From: Alphaproteobacteria bacterium 43-37
GTDB taxonomy: Bacteria; Pseudomonadota; Alphaproteobacteria; 43-37
Assembly (NCBI GenBank): GCA_001897475.1
Contig: MKSY01000010.1
Coordinates: forward strand, 51,283 to 115,282
Reading direction: 5' to 3'
DNA length: 64,000 nt
Shown: positions 23,299 to 33,092 of the stretch, piece after piece
How the letters are laid out: each line of letters starts with the position of its first letter
How positions within the stretch are numbered: the first letter of the stretch is position 1
Notes under the pieces: generated by a model
Database searches by the model: none
The model's input: only the letters and a program-made list of their open reading frames with translations
Told to the model about the DNA's origin: nothing
Program-made: the position numbers and the translations under genes

Positions 23299-25641
23299 AT
23301 GACGAAGCGTATGCTTATCGATGCCACCCACTTCGAAGAAAAGAGAGTGGCTATTGTAAATGAAGAAAAACTAGAAGAATTTGATTTTGAAACATCCACA
23401 AAGCAGCAAGTTAAAGGTAATATCTACCTTGCAAAGGTGATACGTGTAGAGCCATCTCTGCAAGCGGCCTTTGTTGAATATGGTGGAAATCGTCACGGCT
23501 TCTTAGCTTTTAGTGAAATTCATCCTGATTACTATAAAATCCCCGTTGCAGACCAAGTTGAAGGTGAACCGCTACCGGCAGATCTATCAGCTGAAGCAGA
23601 TGAAGTAGATGCTTCTGAGGAGCAAGATTTTGAAGTAGAGGAAATTGGTGGCCAAGAGGAAGAGCTTAATGTTCCTCATCGGACCGTGAAACCACAAAAA
23701 GGCTACAAAATTCAGGACGTCATCAAAAGGCGTCAGATTATGCTGGTGCAGGTAGTTAAGGAAGAAAGGCATTCAAAAGGAGCGGCCTTAACAACTTTCC
23801 TTTCCCTTGCGGGACGCTATTGTGTGCTTATGCCAAATGCTGAACGTGAAGGTGGTGTCTCAAGAAAAATCACCAATTCAAATGATCGTAAACGCCTTAA
23901 AAGTGTTATCGAGGGGCTTGAAATTCCAGATAATATGGGTGTCATCATTCGCACTGCGGGGATGGAAAGAAGTAAAATCGAAATTCGAAGAGACTTCGAA
24001 TATTTAATCCATTTGTGGGATGAAATCCGCGAAAAAACGATGCAGTCTACAGCGCCTTCTTTGATTTACCAAGAAGGCGATCTGATTAAGCGCTCGATTC
24101 GTGATTTGTATAGTCGTGACATTGACGAAATCGTTGTGGAAGGTGAGGAAGGATATAAAGCAGCAAAGCAGTTTATGAAAACTCTTATGCCAAGCCACAT
24201 AAAAAAAATTCGCCTTTATGAAAATGAGACTCTGCCAATATTCCATAAATTCAAAGTGGAAAGCATGATTGATGCGATCCATGGACCGACGGTGCAGTTA
24301 CGGTCTGGTGGTTACATTGTTATCAACCCCACAGAAGCATTGGTGGCGATTGATGTTAACTCAGGGCGTGCAACACGTGAGCGGCACATTGAAGAAACAG
24401 CCTATAAAACCAACTTAGAAGCTGCCGAGGAAATTGCTCTTCAGTTGCGGCTAAGAGATTTAGCGGGGCTTATCGTTATTGATTTTATCGATATGGAAGA
24501 GCAAAAAAATGTTTTAACCGTTGAGCGTAAGCTTAAAGAAGCAATGTCATTGGATCGAGCACGTATCCAAATAGGGCGGATCAGTCCTTTCGGGTTGCTT
24601 GAGCTATCCAGGCAAAGGTTGAGGCCAAGCATCATTGAAGTTAGCACACAAACTTGCTTACACTGCCAAGGAACTGGGCATGTACGGTCAACAGAATCAT
24701 CGGCTCTTCATGTTTTGCGTACAATCGAAGATGAAGCTCAGCAGGCGCAAGATTTAACATATACCGTTAAAGTACCAGAAGCGATTGCATTTTATCTGCT
24801 AAATCATAAAAGGCAGGCTATCTCGATTCTTGAAACAAAATACAATTTGAAGATTTTGATTTTGTCTGACCAATCTTTGATTGCACCGCAGCTAACCTTA
24901 GATTATTTAGGTCGCCAAGAGTTACTTAAAAAGAAGAAAAAGGAACAAGCCAGCCAGGGCAATGATCAAAGGAAACGTGGTCAAAGACATTTTGATAAGC
25001 ATCAGCCTAAAGCTAAAGTTGTTCAAAGCAATGATGAAGATGAAGCGCAAGCTCAAGAAACAACAACAAGTGTTCAGGCAAACTCAAGCCAAAAACCCTT
25101 ATCTTTAGTAGCTGAAGGTGAGGGAGAGAACAATCGCCGTCGTCGTCGCCGCCGCCGTCGTAACGGTGGTAGATCTGACCGGCCTCAGAATTTGGATCAA
25201 ACATCAGCAACTGTTGAGGTAACTACGGAGCCAGTAGTAATAGCTATAGAGCAGCAGCCTGCAATGCCATCTGAAAAAGCATTTGATGAAGGTAAAAAGC
25301 AAAAAGGGCATAATAAAGGTAAGCCTCGGCCACAAAAGGTGAACAAAAAACCAGAAGCTGAAGAACCTACTGCTGAGATCCAGTCTAAGCCAGTGAAGAA
25401 ACAGTCTGTTAAGGAAAAGGTTCAAGTATCGAAAGATAATCTGGAGGCTACTGTGAAAGAGGCAAAAGATTCAGCACCTAAAAAAACAAAAAGTAGCACC
25501 GCAAAAAAGAAATCCTCCCAGATCAAAAGTGAGAATGTAGAAAAAACTGCATCAGACGAAACACGTGTTTCGAGTGATAAAATAAGATCAAGCCAAAAGA
25601 GAAGAGGATGGTGGAAAAGGTTATTAGACAATCAGCCATAA
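23299..25641 (+). CDS. rne: ribonuclease E/G
   Basis: 780 residues. It is the main endonuclease of mRNA decay and rRNA/tRNA processing. The S1 domain (about 37-160) is interrupted by an acidic insertion at about 87-123. The DNase-I-like catalytic core has its metal-binding aspartates D352 (AIDVNSGRAT) and D395 (VIDFID), and the Zn-link is CLHC (C453, C456), which ties the tetramer. The C-terminal 270 residues are low-complexity and charged, with a run of eight arginines near 610-620, as in degradosome scaffold arms. The 3' end overlaps the M48 gene by 34 nt. Confidence 0.95.
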   Translation: MTKRMLIDATHFEEKRVAIVNEEKLEEFDFETSTKQQVKGNIYLAKVIRVEPSLQAAFVEYGGNRHGFLAFSEIHPDYYKIPVADQVEGEPLPADLSAEADEVDASEEQDFEVEEIGGQEEELNVPHRTVKPQKGYKIQDVIKRRQIMLVQVVKEERHSKGAALTTFLSLAGRYCVLMPNAEREGGVSRKITNSNDRKRLKSVIEGLEIPDNMGVIIRTAGMERSKIEIRRDFEYLIHLWDEIREKTMQSTAPSLIYQEGDLIKRSIRDLYSRDIDEIVVEGEEGYKAAKQFMKTLMPSHIKKIRLYENETLPIFHKFKVESMIDAIHGPTVQLRSGGYIVINPTEALVAIDVNSGRATRERHIEETAYKTNLEAAEEIALQLRLRDLAGLIVIDFIDMEEQKNVLTVERKLKEAMSLDRARIQIGRISPFGLLELSRQRLRPSIIEVSTQTCLHCQGTGHVRSTESSALHVLRTIEDEAQQAQDLTYTVKVPEAIAFYLLNHKRQAISILETKYNLKILILSDQSLIAPQLTLDYLGRQELLKKKKKEQASQGNDQRKRGQRHFDKHQPKAKVVQSNDEDEAQAQETTTSVQANSSQKPLSLVAEGEGENNRRRRRRRRRNGGRSDRPQNLDQTSATVEVTTEPVVIAIEQQPAMPSEKAFDEGKKQKGHNKGKPRPQKVNKKPEAEEPTAEIQSKPVKKQSVKEKVQVSKDNLEATVKEAKDSAPKKTKSSTAKKKSSQIKSENVEKTASDETRVSSDKIRSSQKRRGWWKRLLDNQP

Positions 25642-26999
25642 GGTTTTTTACATCAAGATTCATTTTAGGAATCATATTGATATGGGGCTTTATTGGCGTT
25701 GCGCACTCTTGTAAGGCAGAAGATCCTCAGTCTTTTGGAATCATTGTTGATGCCGAAACTGAGGAAACTCTTAGACTTTTTCTCGATCCAATGCTGGAGA
25801 TTGCAGGTATTCCACCCTATAAGGTTCGCTTGGTAATTGTAAACACTCCGGTTGTTAATGCGTCAGCAGTGCCAGGTGGCATTATCGCTGTGAATACAGG
25901 CCTGTTGCTGAAAGTCAAAAACCTTGGCGAGCTTTTAGCTGTCTTGGCTCACGAAGTCGGGCACTTTAAGGGAGGGCATCATACACGCATTCAGCAGGCT
26001 GCACAAAAATCAACAGCAACAATGATCATGGGAATGCTTATGGGCGGCATTGCTATGGCCGCAGGACAAGCTGATGCTGGGATGGCATTAGTTATGGGAG
26101 GGCAACATGTTGCCATGCAAACATACTTAGCCCATAGGCGTTCAGAAGAATCTGCGGCTGATCAGGCTGCTGTGGATATCTTGGATCGTATGCAAATTTC
26201 CACGAAAGGGATGTCATCATTTTTTGAAACACTAACATTTCAAACGATTCGCATTATCTCTCAAGCTGAAGCTTATAGCCTAACCCATCCATTGAATGCC
26301 GAACGAGTACGATTTGTTCAGCATCACCTTTCAACATCAAATTTTAAGGATTCTGACCCTCCTGCAGACTGGGTAGAGAAATGGGAGCGAGTCCAGCAAA
26401 AGCTTCTGGCATTTTTGACACCATCCAATAGCATTAAACCTAAGCTAGTAACGGCAAGTGAGGTGGCAAGGCTCTATGGAAATGCAGTGACCTGTTACCG
26501 TCAATTCAAACTAAATGAAGCCATTAATATTTCCCGCATATTGATAGAAAAAGAGCCTAACAATCCATTTTTTAATGAATTTTTGGCCCAAATATTATTT
26601 GAAACAAAAAAAATTCAAGAATCCCTCCCTTTATATAGAAAAGCTGTTAGTTTAAGGCCAGAGTCCAGTATCTTAGCCACTCAAGCGGCTCATGCATTTA
26701 TTGAAGCGGGAAAGGCTGAAACATTAGATGCTGCTGTCGCCCTATTGAAAAAAGTTGTCCAAAAGGATAGCGATATGGTTATGGCCTGGCATTTTCTAGG
26801 TGTAGCTTATGGGAAAAAAGGGGATATGGGGCGTGCAGCAGCCTGCTTGGCCGAAAAAGCTATACGCATTGGTGATACCAGTATGGCGAAAGTGCAGGCT
26901 ATGAAAGCATCGAAACTGTTGCAGCCTGGAGTTGAAGAATATTTAAAAGCTCAAGATATTTTACAGACACTTAACGATAAAAAACATCATAACACCTGA
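25608..26999 (+). CDS. M48 family metalloprotease with TPR repeats (BepA-like)
   Basis: 463 residues. A signal peptide or anchor lies at about 14-36. The zinc motif HEVGH is at 115-119, followed by GGHH, a hydrophobic Met/Gly-rich segment (about 134-160) and the third-ligand region EESAADQ. The C-terminal half (about 285-455) is made of TPR-like helices. The architecture matches BepA/YfgC, which polices outer-membrane protein assembly in the periplasm. It begins inside the rne reading frame and is followed 12 nt later by a DsbA-like gene, a common pairing in alphaproteobacteria. Confidence 0.9.
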   Translation: MVEKVIRQSAIRFFTSRFILGIILIWGFIGVAHSCKAEDPQSFGIIVDAETEETLRLFLDPMLEIAGIPPYKVRLVIVNTPVVNASAVPGGIIAVNTGLLLKVKNLGELLAVLAHEVGHFKGGHHTRIQQAAQKSTATMIMGMLMGGIAMAAGQADAGMALVMGGQHVAMQTYLAHRRSEESAADQAAVDILDRMQISTKGMSSFFETLTFQTIRIISQAEAYSLTHPLNAERVRFVQHHLSTSNFKDSDPPADWVEKWERVQQKLLAFLTPSNSIKPKLVTASEVARLYGNAVTCYRQFKLNEAINISRILIEKEPNNPFFNEFLAQILFETKKIQESLPLYRKAVSLRPESSILATQAAHAFIEAGKAETLDAAVALLKKVVQKDSDMVMAWHFLGVAYGKKGDMGRAAACLAEKAIRIGDTSMAKVQAMKASKLLQPGVEEYLKAQDILQTLNDKKHHNT

Positions 27000-27011
27000 G
27001 GAGACCACAAG

Positions 27012-27764
27012 ATGAAGAGACAAGTTTGTTCCCTAACGTTGAGTTTATTTTTGTCATTTGTTAGCTTCAACACAGAGGCGCAAGAGCCGGCTTCGAGCAT
27101 TTCTAAGGAAGAATTCAAGAAAATTTTGATTGAAGTACTCCAAGAAAATCCTGAACTTATTGCAAATACAAAAGATCATGTTCAAAAGAAACTTGACTTT
27201 AGAAATAGCAAAAAGCTTGAGAAGCAACTTGTGAAAAAACACATGGCTCGCATCTTATCCACAGAAGGGTATCCGATAATTGGCAATCCATTAGGTGACC
27301 AAAAAGTTATCGCTTTTTTTGACCCACAATGCGCTTATTGTCATCAAATGATTAAGGATATGCTGGGTATCATTGCTCGCCACCCAAATCTGCAAATTGT
27401 TGTACGTGATATGCCATTTTTAGGTGACCTATCAGACTTGCTTTCCCGGTTGCATATCTTATCCTATCAGCAGGGAAGATTTCCTGAATTGTTGAATGAA
27501 CTTTTTGCGGTCACCACTAATCTCAATCAAAGCCAAGCAGAAGAGATAGCTAGGAAGGTTGGTATGCAGTTAGATGCTTCTGCTGAAGTTATGGAAAAAA
27601 TTAAACATTCAATTGAGGAAAGCAAAAGTTTGGCAACGGCTTTAAAAATTGATTCTGTCCCAACCTTTATTATTGGAAACCGGATATACAGAGACTACCA
27701 CGGGCTTGAATCCTTCGAGCGCCTTGTCAAAAAATCATTCCTCAGTCAAAATGAAAAACCTTAA
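27012..27764 (+). CDS. DsbA/Com1-like periplasmic thiol-disulfide protein
   Basis: 250 residues with GAGGAG as ribosome site. Signal peptide (about 1-23), a helical N-terminal extension (31-80), then a thioredoxin fold with CAYC (107-110) and the cis-Pro loop SVPTFIIGN (215-223). The extension and domain order match the Com1/DsbA group, which acts as oxidase or isomerase in the periplasm. Electrons could be exchanged with the DsbD-like protein at 2256-3818 (inference). Confidence 0.88.
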   Translation: MKRQVCSLTLSLFLSFVSFNTEAQEPASSISKEEFKKILIEVLQENPELIANTKDHVQKKLDFRNSKKLEKQLVKKHMARILSTEGYPIIGNPLGDQKVIAFFDPQCAYCHQMIKDMLGIIARHPNLQIVVRDMPFLGDLSDLLSRLHILSYQQGRFPELLNELFAVTTNLNQSQAEEIARKVGMQLDASAEVMEKIKHSIEESKSLATALKIDSVPTFIIGNRIYRDYHGLESFERLVKKSFLSQNEKP

Positions 27765-27794
27765 ACGGGCAGTTATAGCAAAGGATAACGACAA

Positions 27795-28712
27795 ATGACG
27801 ATCACTCAAGACCAGCTTTTAGAGATCGAGCAGGCCCGTGCACAAAGCTACCAAACAAGAAGGCTTGTTGCGCCTGGTCTTGAGGAAATGTTGTATTCCA
27901 TCATCCCTGTCTTAGATCATGGTTTCATTCGTGTCATTGACTATATGGGTAATGATGAAGCCATTGTTCAAGCCGCTCGTGTTTCTTATGGTAAGGGGAC
28001 AAAAAAGACGACTGAGGATCGAGGGCTCATTAATTACCTCATGCGCCATCGCCATACCACCCCTTTTGAAATGTGCGAAATCAAGTATCATGTTAAACTG
28101 CCTATTTTCATTGCCCGGCAGTGGATACGCCATCGTACAGCTAATGTCAACGAGTACTCAGCTCGCTACTCAATATTGGATAATGAGTTTTATGTTCCAA
28201 ATCCTGAGAATTTAGCGACACAGTCAGAGCTTAATAAACAGGGGAGGGGCGATGTATTAAGCCAAGAGCAATCTCTAGAAATACTTAATTTGCTCAAAAG
28301 AGATGCTGAAAATGCTTATCAAGGCTACACTAATATGCTCAATGAGGACGGTGAGAAGGATCGTCCTGGCTTGGCTCGTGAGCTTGCACGCATGAACATT
28401 ACACTAAATTTTTATACACAATGGTACTGGAAAGTAGATTTGCACAATTTATTTCACTTTCTGTCATTAAGGGCAGATGCCCATGCTCAATTTGAAATCC
28501 AAGAATATGCCAGAGCTATGCTTGAGACCACAAAAGCTTGGGTGCCACATGCCTATAATGCCTTCATGGAATATCGGGTGAATGGCACTCATTTTTCCAA
28601 AACAGCTCTTGAAGTGATTAAAAGGTTGATCAAGGGAGAGCAAGTAACGCAGACTGAAAGTGGTTTGACACCAAGAGAATGGCGAGAAGTGATGGCTACG
28701 CTGGAACAATAG
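27795..28712 (+). CDS. thyX: FAD-dependent thymidylate synthase ThyX
   Basis: 305 residues. It makes dTMP from dUMP using FAD and methylene-THF. The diagnostic RHR-x7-S motif is at 112-122 ([11 protein letters not shown]), and the C-terminal [14 protein letters not shown] region carries other substrate contacts. ThyX yields THF instead of DHF, so this organism may need less dihydrofolate reductase. No thyA is in the window. Confidence 0.95.
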   Translation: MTITQDQLLEIEQARAQSYQTRRLVAPGLEEMLYSIIPVLDHGFIRVIDYMGNDEAIVQAARVSYGKGTKKTTEDRGLINYLMRHRHTTPFEMCEIKYHVKLPIFIARQWIRHRTANVNEYSARYSILDNEFYVPNPENLATQSELNKQGRGDVLSQEQSLEILNLLKRDAENAYQGYTNMLNEDGEKDRPGLARELARMNITLNFYTQWYWKVDLHNLFHFLSLRADAHAQFEIQEYARAMLETTKAWVPHAYNAFMEYRVNGTHFSKTALEVIKRLIKGEQVTQTESGLTPREWREVMATLEQ

Positions 28713-28784
28713 CCTTGCTATATTGAAAAAATTGGTCCATGGTCAGACTAAATAAAACTTATAATAAAAACGGGGAGAAAAGTA

Positions 28785-29036
28785 ATGCCCAGCCCAGGAC
28801 AACCCATTATGTTGACCCTTGAGTCGACAGATGCCGCGATCATTTTAAAAAACGATGGGACATGTGAAGTATCATTACCAGAAACACATCAAGAGCCTCT
28901 TCCTGAGAATATCATTCTCGGTGCAGCACTCGCTTATGCGTTACAAGACGAAATCTTATGTGGTTTGATTCACGATCATTTTCATAAGAAATGTGCTTCT
29001 ATACCGCTTAATGAAAAAGTGCGGTCAGTAAGTTAG
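28785..29036 (+). CDS. small conserved-looking hypothetical protein
   Basis: 83 residues with a strong GGGGAG ribosome site 8-12 nt before the ATG. There is no signal peptide or membrane helix. The middle (PENIILGAALAYALQDE) is predicted helical, and a HDHFHKKC patch could bind a metal. I recognise no family. The 3' end overlaps the convergent mrp gene by 29 nt. Confidence 0.55.
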   Translation: MPSPGQPIMLTLESTDAAIILKNDGTCEVSLPETHQEPLPENIILGAALAYALQDEILCGLIHDHFHKKCASIPLNEKVRSVS

Positions 29037-30048
29037 CTGATATTTTTTCAAACATATGTGAAACAGGGTGCGTTTGATCGAGAGTTAAAGGTTTGCCAGT
29101 ATCACTGGTGACGCGAAGGTCTAAGTTAAGAGGAATATGACCTAAAAAGGGAATATGAAGTTTTTTAGATTCTTCTTCAGCGCCTCCGCTTCCAAAAATA
29201 TGGCTTTCATGGCCGCATTCTGGGCAAACAAAGGTGCGCATATTTTCGATTATGCCAAGAATTTGCACATCAACCTTTTTGTACATTTCAATAGATCGAC
29301 GAGCATCAAGCAATGCGATATCTTGCGGTGTGGATACAATGACCGCACCAGAAAGCTCAATATTTTGTGCTATAGTAAGATGGGCGTCACCGGTTCCTGG
29401 AGGCATATCGATGATAAGAATATCAAGCTGAGGCCAAATCACATCCCGTAACATTTGGTGTATGGCGCCTTGTACCATTGGGCCTCGCCAAACCATAGCC
29501 GCATTTTCGGGTACCATAAAACCAATGGACATGCAGGCTATCCCATTCCATAAAATAGGAAGCATTTTTTTATTATCATCCACATCGGGTTTCTGATTTT
29601 GTCCAATCAATAGAGGAAGAGAAGGGCCATAAATGTCGGCATCCAGAAGCCCTATCTTAAGCCCCATTTGTTGTAATGAAACAGCAAGGTTGATGGCTGT
29701 TGTGGATTTGCCAACCCCACCTTTTCCGGATGAAACAGCTATAATTTTGCGAATGGTTTTAAGCTCAATAAAATGTTTAGCAGGATTGGCTTGCTTCTGG
29801 TTAGGTAACCGGTGGTGTGTAAGAATACCAGACACACTTTCAATGCCTGTGATTTTATGGATTGCCTGATCAAGGAATGGTTTTAGTTCGGCTAGCTTTT
29901 TTATTTGGTTGGATGGTGATTCTAGGATATAGGTCACCTTGTTATTATCCACGACTAAGGATTGAAGGAAAGGAAGCAAATTATAAGATTCCCCTGTTTC
30001 AGGGTTAATGAAATGGGTAAAAAGATCTTCGATATCAGCTTTTGACAT
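29008..30048 (-). CDS. mrp: Mrp/ApbC-type Fe-S cluster carrier ATPase
   Basis: 346 residues from ATG at 30048, chosen for the GGAAG ribosome site; an upstream in-frame ATG at 30150 would run into the divergent AsmA gene. An N-terminal MIP18/DUF59-like region (SKADIEDLF onward) precedes the P-loop SSGKGGVGKSTTAINL and the switch IIDMPPGTGDAH. The C-terminal CPECGH (CxxC) is the bridging Fe-S site. It loads Fe-S clusters onto apo-proteins. Confidence 0.94.
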   Translation of the reverse strand: MSKADIEDLFTHFINPETGESYNLLPFLQSLVVDNNKVTYILESPSNQIKKLAELKPFLDQAIHKITGIESVSGILTHHRLPNQKQANPAKHFIELKTIRKIIAVSSGKGGVGKSTTAINLAVSLQQMGLKIGLLDADIYGPSLPLLIGQNQKPDVDDNKKMLPILWNGIACMSIGFMVPENAAMVWRGPMVQGAIHQMLRDVIWPQLDILIIDMPPGTGDAHLTIAQNIELSGAVIVSTPQDIALLDARRSIEMYKKVDVQILGIIENMRTFVCPECGHESHIFGSGGAEEESKKLHIPFLGHIPLNLDLRVTSDTGKPLTLDQTHPVSHMFEKISANLLTALFH

Positions 30049-30140
30049 AAATAACTTCCATAATGCTGGATAAAATTTTGTGCTTATAACTACATTATAT
30101 ATAACTTTTAAGATGCTTTCCAAGCAATAGTGACGAAAAG

Positions 30141-33092
30141 ATGGCTCCACTGATAAAAAACATGATGCGTATAGGTTTGGCTATAACTATAGCTATTTTA
30201 TTCATTGCGTTTTCATTTGGATTTCCTCTTCCAAAAACATGGATTCAAAGTACTCTAGACAGTTATCGTATTGAGTCTGATGCTTGCAAATTTAAGTTAG
30301 CTTTAAATGCTCAGCCATTTGAAGTTCAGTGCTCAAAGGTGAAAAAATCCGATGAAACCCTAGCAACATGTGAGTATTTGAGTTTGGGATTTACCCTCTG
30401 GGATTTGTTTAAACCTGCTCCTTCACGTATTACCATTGATGGGGTGCATCTGAATCTTGGTGACACTCAAAATGAACCATCTCGCAATTTTGATAGTGGG
30501 ATTATTCGATCGGCAATAGAAGTTGTCCTTGCTTCGTCGTTGAATGTGGTGGAATTCAAAAATGCTAAGGTAGCCCTTTTTAACGATGATAGATTGATTC
30601 ATTTGAACAAAGCTAAAATCTCTCTCGATCGTCAAAACAAAACACCTACATTTAAGCTGCGACTTAAAAAGCAAGGCGCACGCGAAGAAAAAGTAAAGAT
30701 TGACTATGATCTGGAAAAAAATGAGGCAGCAGTCCTTTTCGATGGAGTTGATCTAGATTCGTGGTTTCAGGCTCTTGGCCTTGAGCAAAAGGTAAAGCTG
30801 GGAAGTCCTGTAACAGGAGAAGCACAGATAATACTGGGGCAAGATTGGTTATCCACAAAAATTTTAGGACGGTTATCGACGACACAAAATGGAAATTTAT
30901 TTCTCAGTGATTTATATCCAACGGGCCTAATTTGCCAGAATATTCAATGCTCAGTAGATGGAAGGTTAGGTCATCTCGTTGGCTCAATTGATGTAGCCAC
31001 TGTTCATCCTAAAGCACATTTTCAGTTCGAAGTTATCAGCGACCAAGGTGTTTTGGCTCGAAAAATCACTATTGATGGGCAGGTCCATCGTTTGCCTCAT
31101 AAATTATTCACAACGTACTGGCCAGAAAAACTAGGTACCGATACCCGCAGCTGGGTTATTCGCAATTTATCTGTGGGAGAGGTGCCATTAGCGACTATTC
31201 ACCTAGAGTTTGAGAGGCAGGGTGAAGAGTGGGCTTTAGGCGATATGAACGGCACAATGAAAATTTCCAATATGACAGTGGATTATATGGATGGGCTTCC
31301 AAAAGTTCAGAGTGTTGATGGGGAAGCTGAGTTTAATAAACAGCATTTTGTCATTGATGCGAAGAGTGGAAAATTGGATGATTTGGTGGTTGAGGGGGGC
31401 AAGCTCGATTTTTACAATCTCGACAAAAAATCCGGACTTGCTTCAATAGAGTTAAAAATTCATGGCCCTCTCCAACAAGCCTTGCAAGTTGCTGATGCGG
31501 GCAATCTTAAATACCCAACTTCTTTGGGGGTAAATCCAGCAGACGTAAAAGGAGAAGCGCTTATCAATTTAGGGCTACGCTTTCCCTTGCAGGAAAACAT
31601 TACATCCAAGGATATCCAGGTCAATATTTTATCTACAATTCAGCAGTTGCATTTTTCAAAACCTTTGTCTGAGCCTATAAAGATATTAGATATTCGAAAT
31701 GGCAAAGGAAAACTATCGCTTGATAATAATCAAATGATCATCGAAAGTGACGCTGTAGCTTGGGACATACCTGTTCAATTGAAGTGGGTTGAAAAGTTTA
31801 ATCGCAAACCTAAAATCCAGCGTGAAATGTCTCTTTCTGGAAATCTTTCTGAAAAGCAACGGGCAAAGCTGAGCATTCCTGAAATTCCAGGCATATCCAA
31901 AGATTATGCTTGTGAACTTATCCACACCACGCAATTAGATGGTAAAGAACGGTTAGCAATCAATTTGGATTTAACGCCATCAATAGTTGATGCGGGGACA
32001 TTTTTTCGCAAAAATGAAAACGATCCGGCCTCTCTTAAGCTGATCATTGAAGATATACGAAAAGGATTGGCTCAAGATGTCGGAGTTGCCTATGAGGATA
32101 GGCTAGGAAATATTTTGGCAACTCTGGTTATGGATCCAAATTTTGTTCCAAAAGAACTAAAAAATGTTCAAGTTAATTATAACGGCAATCAGCTTACTGG
32201 AAGTTGGCTTCGTAATGAAAGTGGATGGACGTTATTCGTGGATGCTCGTCTTCTTGATGTACGGCCATACCTTGCTCAACTGCGAGATACGCGTAATGAA
32301 ACGGAGTGGTTTGGAGACATTTCCCTTAAAGCAGAGACCTTGAAAGTTGGTGAACATAAACACCTGAAAAAAGTTAAAGGTACCTTTAGTCGGCGAGGCT
32401 CTATTTGGCATAGCGTTGAATTAACAGCTGAACCCAAAACATTGATCAGCCTCTCTACAAAGTCCACAGGTCGGGATTTCCGGTTAAAGACAGAAGCTAC
32501 ACCAACGATTTTAGCAATCATGATGGATGGTGATAAAATCATGTCAGGAAAAACAACCCTAACTCTTACCCAATCGGCTTTAGAGATTGACCCTTGGGTA
32601 GGGCATTTGCATATGTCTCAAGCTGGGGTTAAAGATATGCCGCTTTTGGCGAAAGTGCTGTCCATAATATCTCCGGTAGCCGTAATGGAAATGCTATCCG
32701 GCAAGGGACTTGTTTTTGGCAATATCGATGCCGATGTTTCAATCAAAGACAAGCGAATTCACTTATCTCATGCAGAAGCCACAAGTTTGGCCTTGGGCAT
32801 TACATTTTCAGGGCATATTGATATGGATAAGGAAACTATCGCGATGCATGGAAATGTTATCCCGGCTTACGCTGTCAATAGTTTAATTGGTAAAATTCCT
32901 TTAGTAGGGCAAGCCATTGCAGGAGGCAAGGGGCAAGGACTGGTATCGGCAGGTTTTACTATTGCTGGCACATTTGAGCATTCGGTCACAAGGGTAAATC
33001 CATTGTCTATGCTTGCGCCCGGGTTTATGCGAAAGATTTTTGAGTTGAAGCCTCAAGATCCAACACAAAGCTCTCAACCAAATCATCCGTAA
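30141..33092 (+). CDS. large AsmA-like/YhdP-type envelope protein
   Basis: 983 residues with one N-terminal membrane helix (about 9-31) and a long beta-rich periplasmic region. It has the AsmA-like C-terminal domain: LDVRPYLAQLRD, repeated amphipathic strands and the closing GLVFGNIDADVSIKDKRI and SLALGITFSGHIDM elements with a Gly-rich tail. Proteins of the AsmA/TamB/YhdP group span the periplasm and are implicated in phospholipid transport to the outer membrane. It is convergent with and overlaps the hydrolase gene by 68 nt. Confidence 0.82.
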   Translation: MAPLIKNMMRIGLAITIAILFIAFSFGFPLPKTWIQSTLDSYRIESDACKFKLALNAQPFEVQCSKVKKSDETLATCEYLSLGFTLWDLFKPAPSRITIDGVHLNLGDTQNEPSRNFDSGIIRSAIEVVLASSLNVVEFKNAKVALFNDDRLIHLNKAKISLDRQNKTPTFKLRLKKQGAREEKVKIDYDLEKNEAAVLFDGVDLDSWFQALGLEQKVKLGSPVTGEAQIILGQDWLSTKILGRLSTTQNGNLFLSDLYPTGLICQNIQCSVDGRLGHLVGSIDVATVHPKAHFQFEVISDQGVLARKITIDGQVHRLPHKLFTTYWPEKLGTDTRSWVIRNLSVGEVPLATIHLEFERQGEEWALGDMNGTMKISNMTVDYMDGLPKVQSVDGEAEFNKQHFVIDAKSGKLDDLVVEGGKLDFYNLDKKSGLASIELKIHGPLQQALQVADAGNLKYPTSLGVNPADVKGEALINLGLRFPLQENITSKDIQVNILSTIQQLHFSKPLSEPIKILDIRNGKGKLSLDNNQMIIESDAVAWDIPVQLKWVEKFNRKPKIQREMSLSGNLSEKQRAKLSIPEIPGISKDYACELIHTTQLDGKERLAINLDLTPSIVDAGTFFRKNENDPASLKLIIEDIRKGLAQDVGVAYEDRLGNILATLVMDPNFVPKELKNVQVNYNGNQLTGSWLRNESGWTLFVDARLLDVRPYLAQLRDTRNETEWFGDISLKAETLKVGEHKHLKKVKGTFSRRGSIWHSVELTAEPKTLISLSTKSTGRDFRLKTEATPTILAIMMDGDKIMSGKTTLTLTQSALEIDPWVGHLHMSQAGVKDMPLLAKVLSIISPVAVMEMLSGKGLVFGNIDADVSIKDKRIHLSHAEATSLALGITFSGHIDMDKETIAMHGNVIPAYAVNSLIGKIPLVGQAIAGGKGQGLVSAGFTIAGTFEHSVTRVNPLSMLAPGFMRKIFELKPQDPTQSSQPNHP

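Noticed and set aside
25130-25160. CGT/CGC run in rne as a DNA repeat
   Set aside because: It simply encodes the arginine run of the RNase E scaffold arm with mixed codons.
29008-30150. Longer Mrp start at 30150
   Set aside because: The extra 34 residues do not resemble Mrp and would overlap the divergent AsmA-like gene; ATG at 30048 has a ribosome site.
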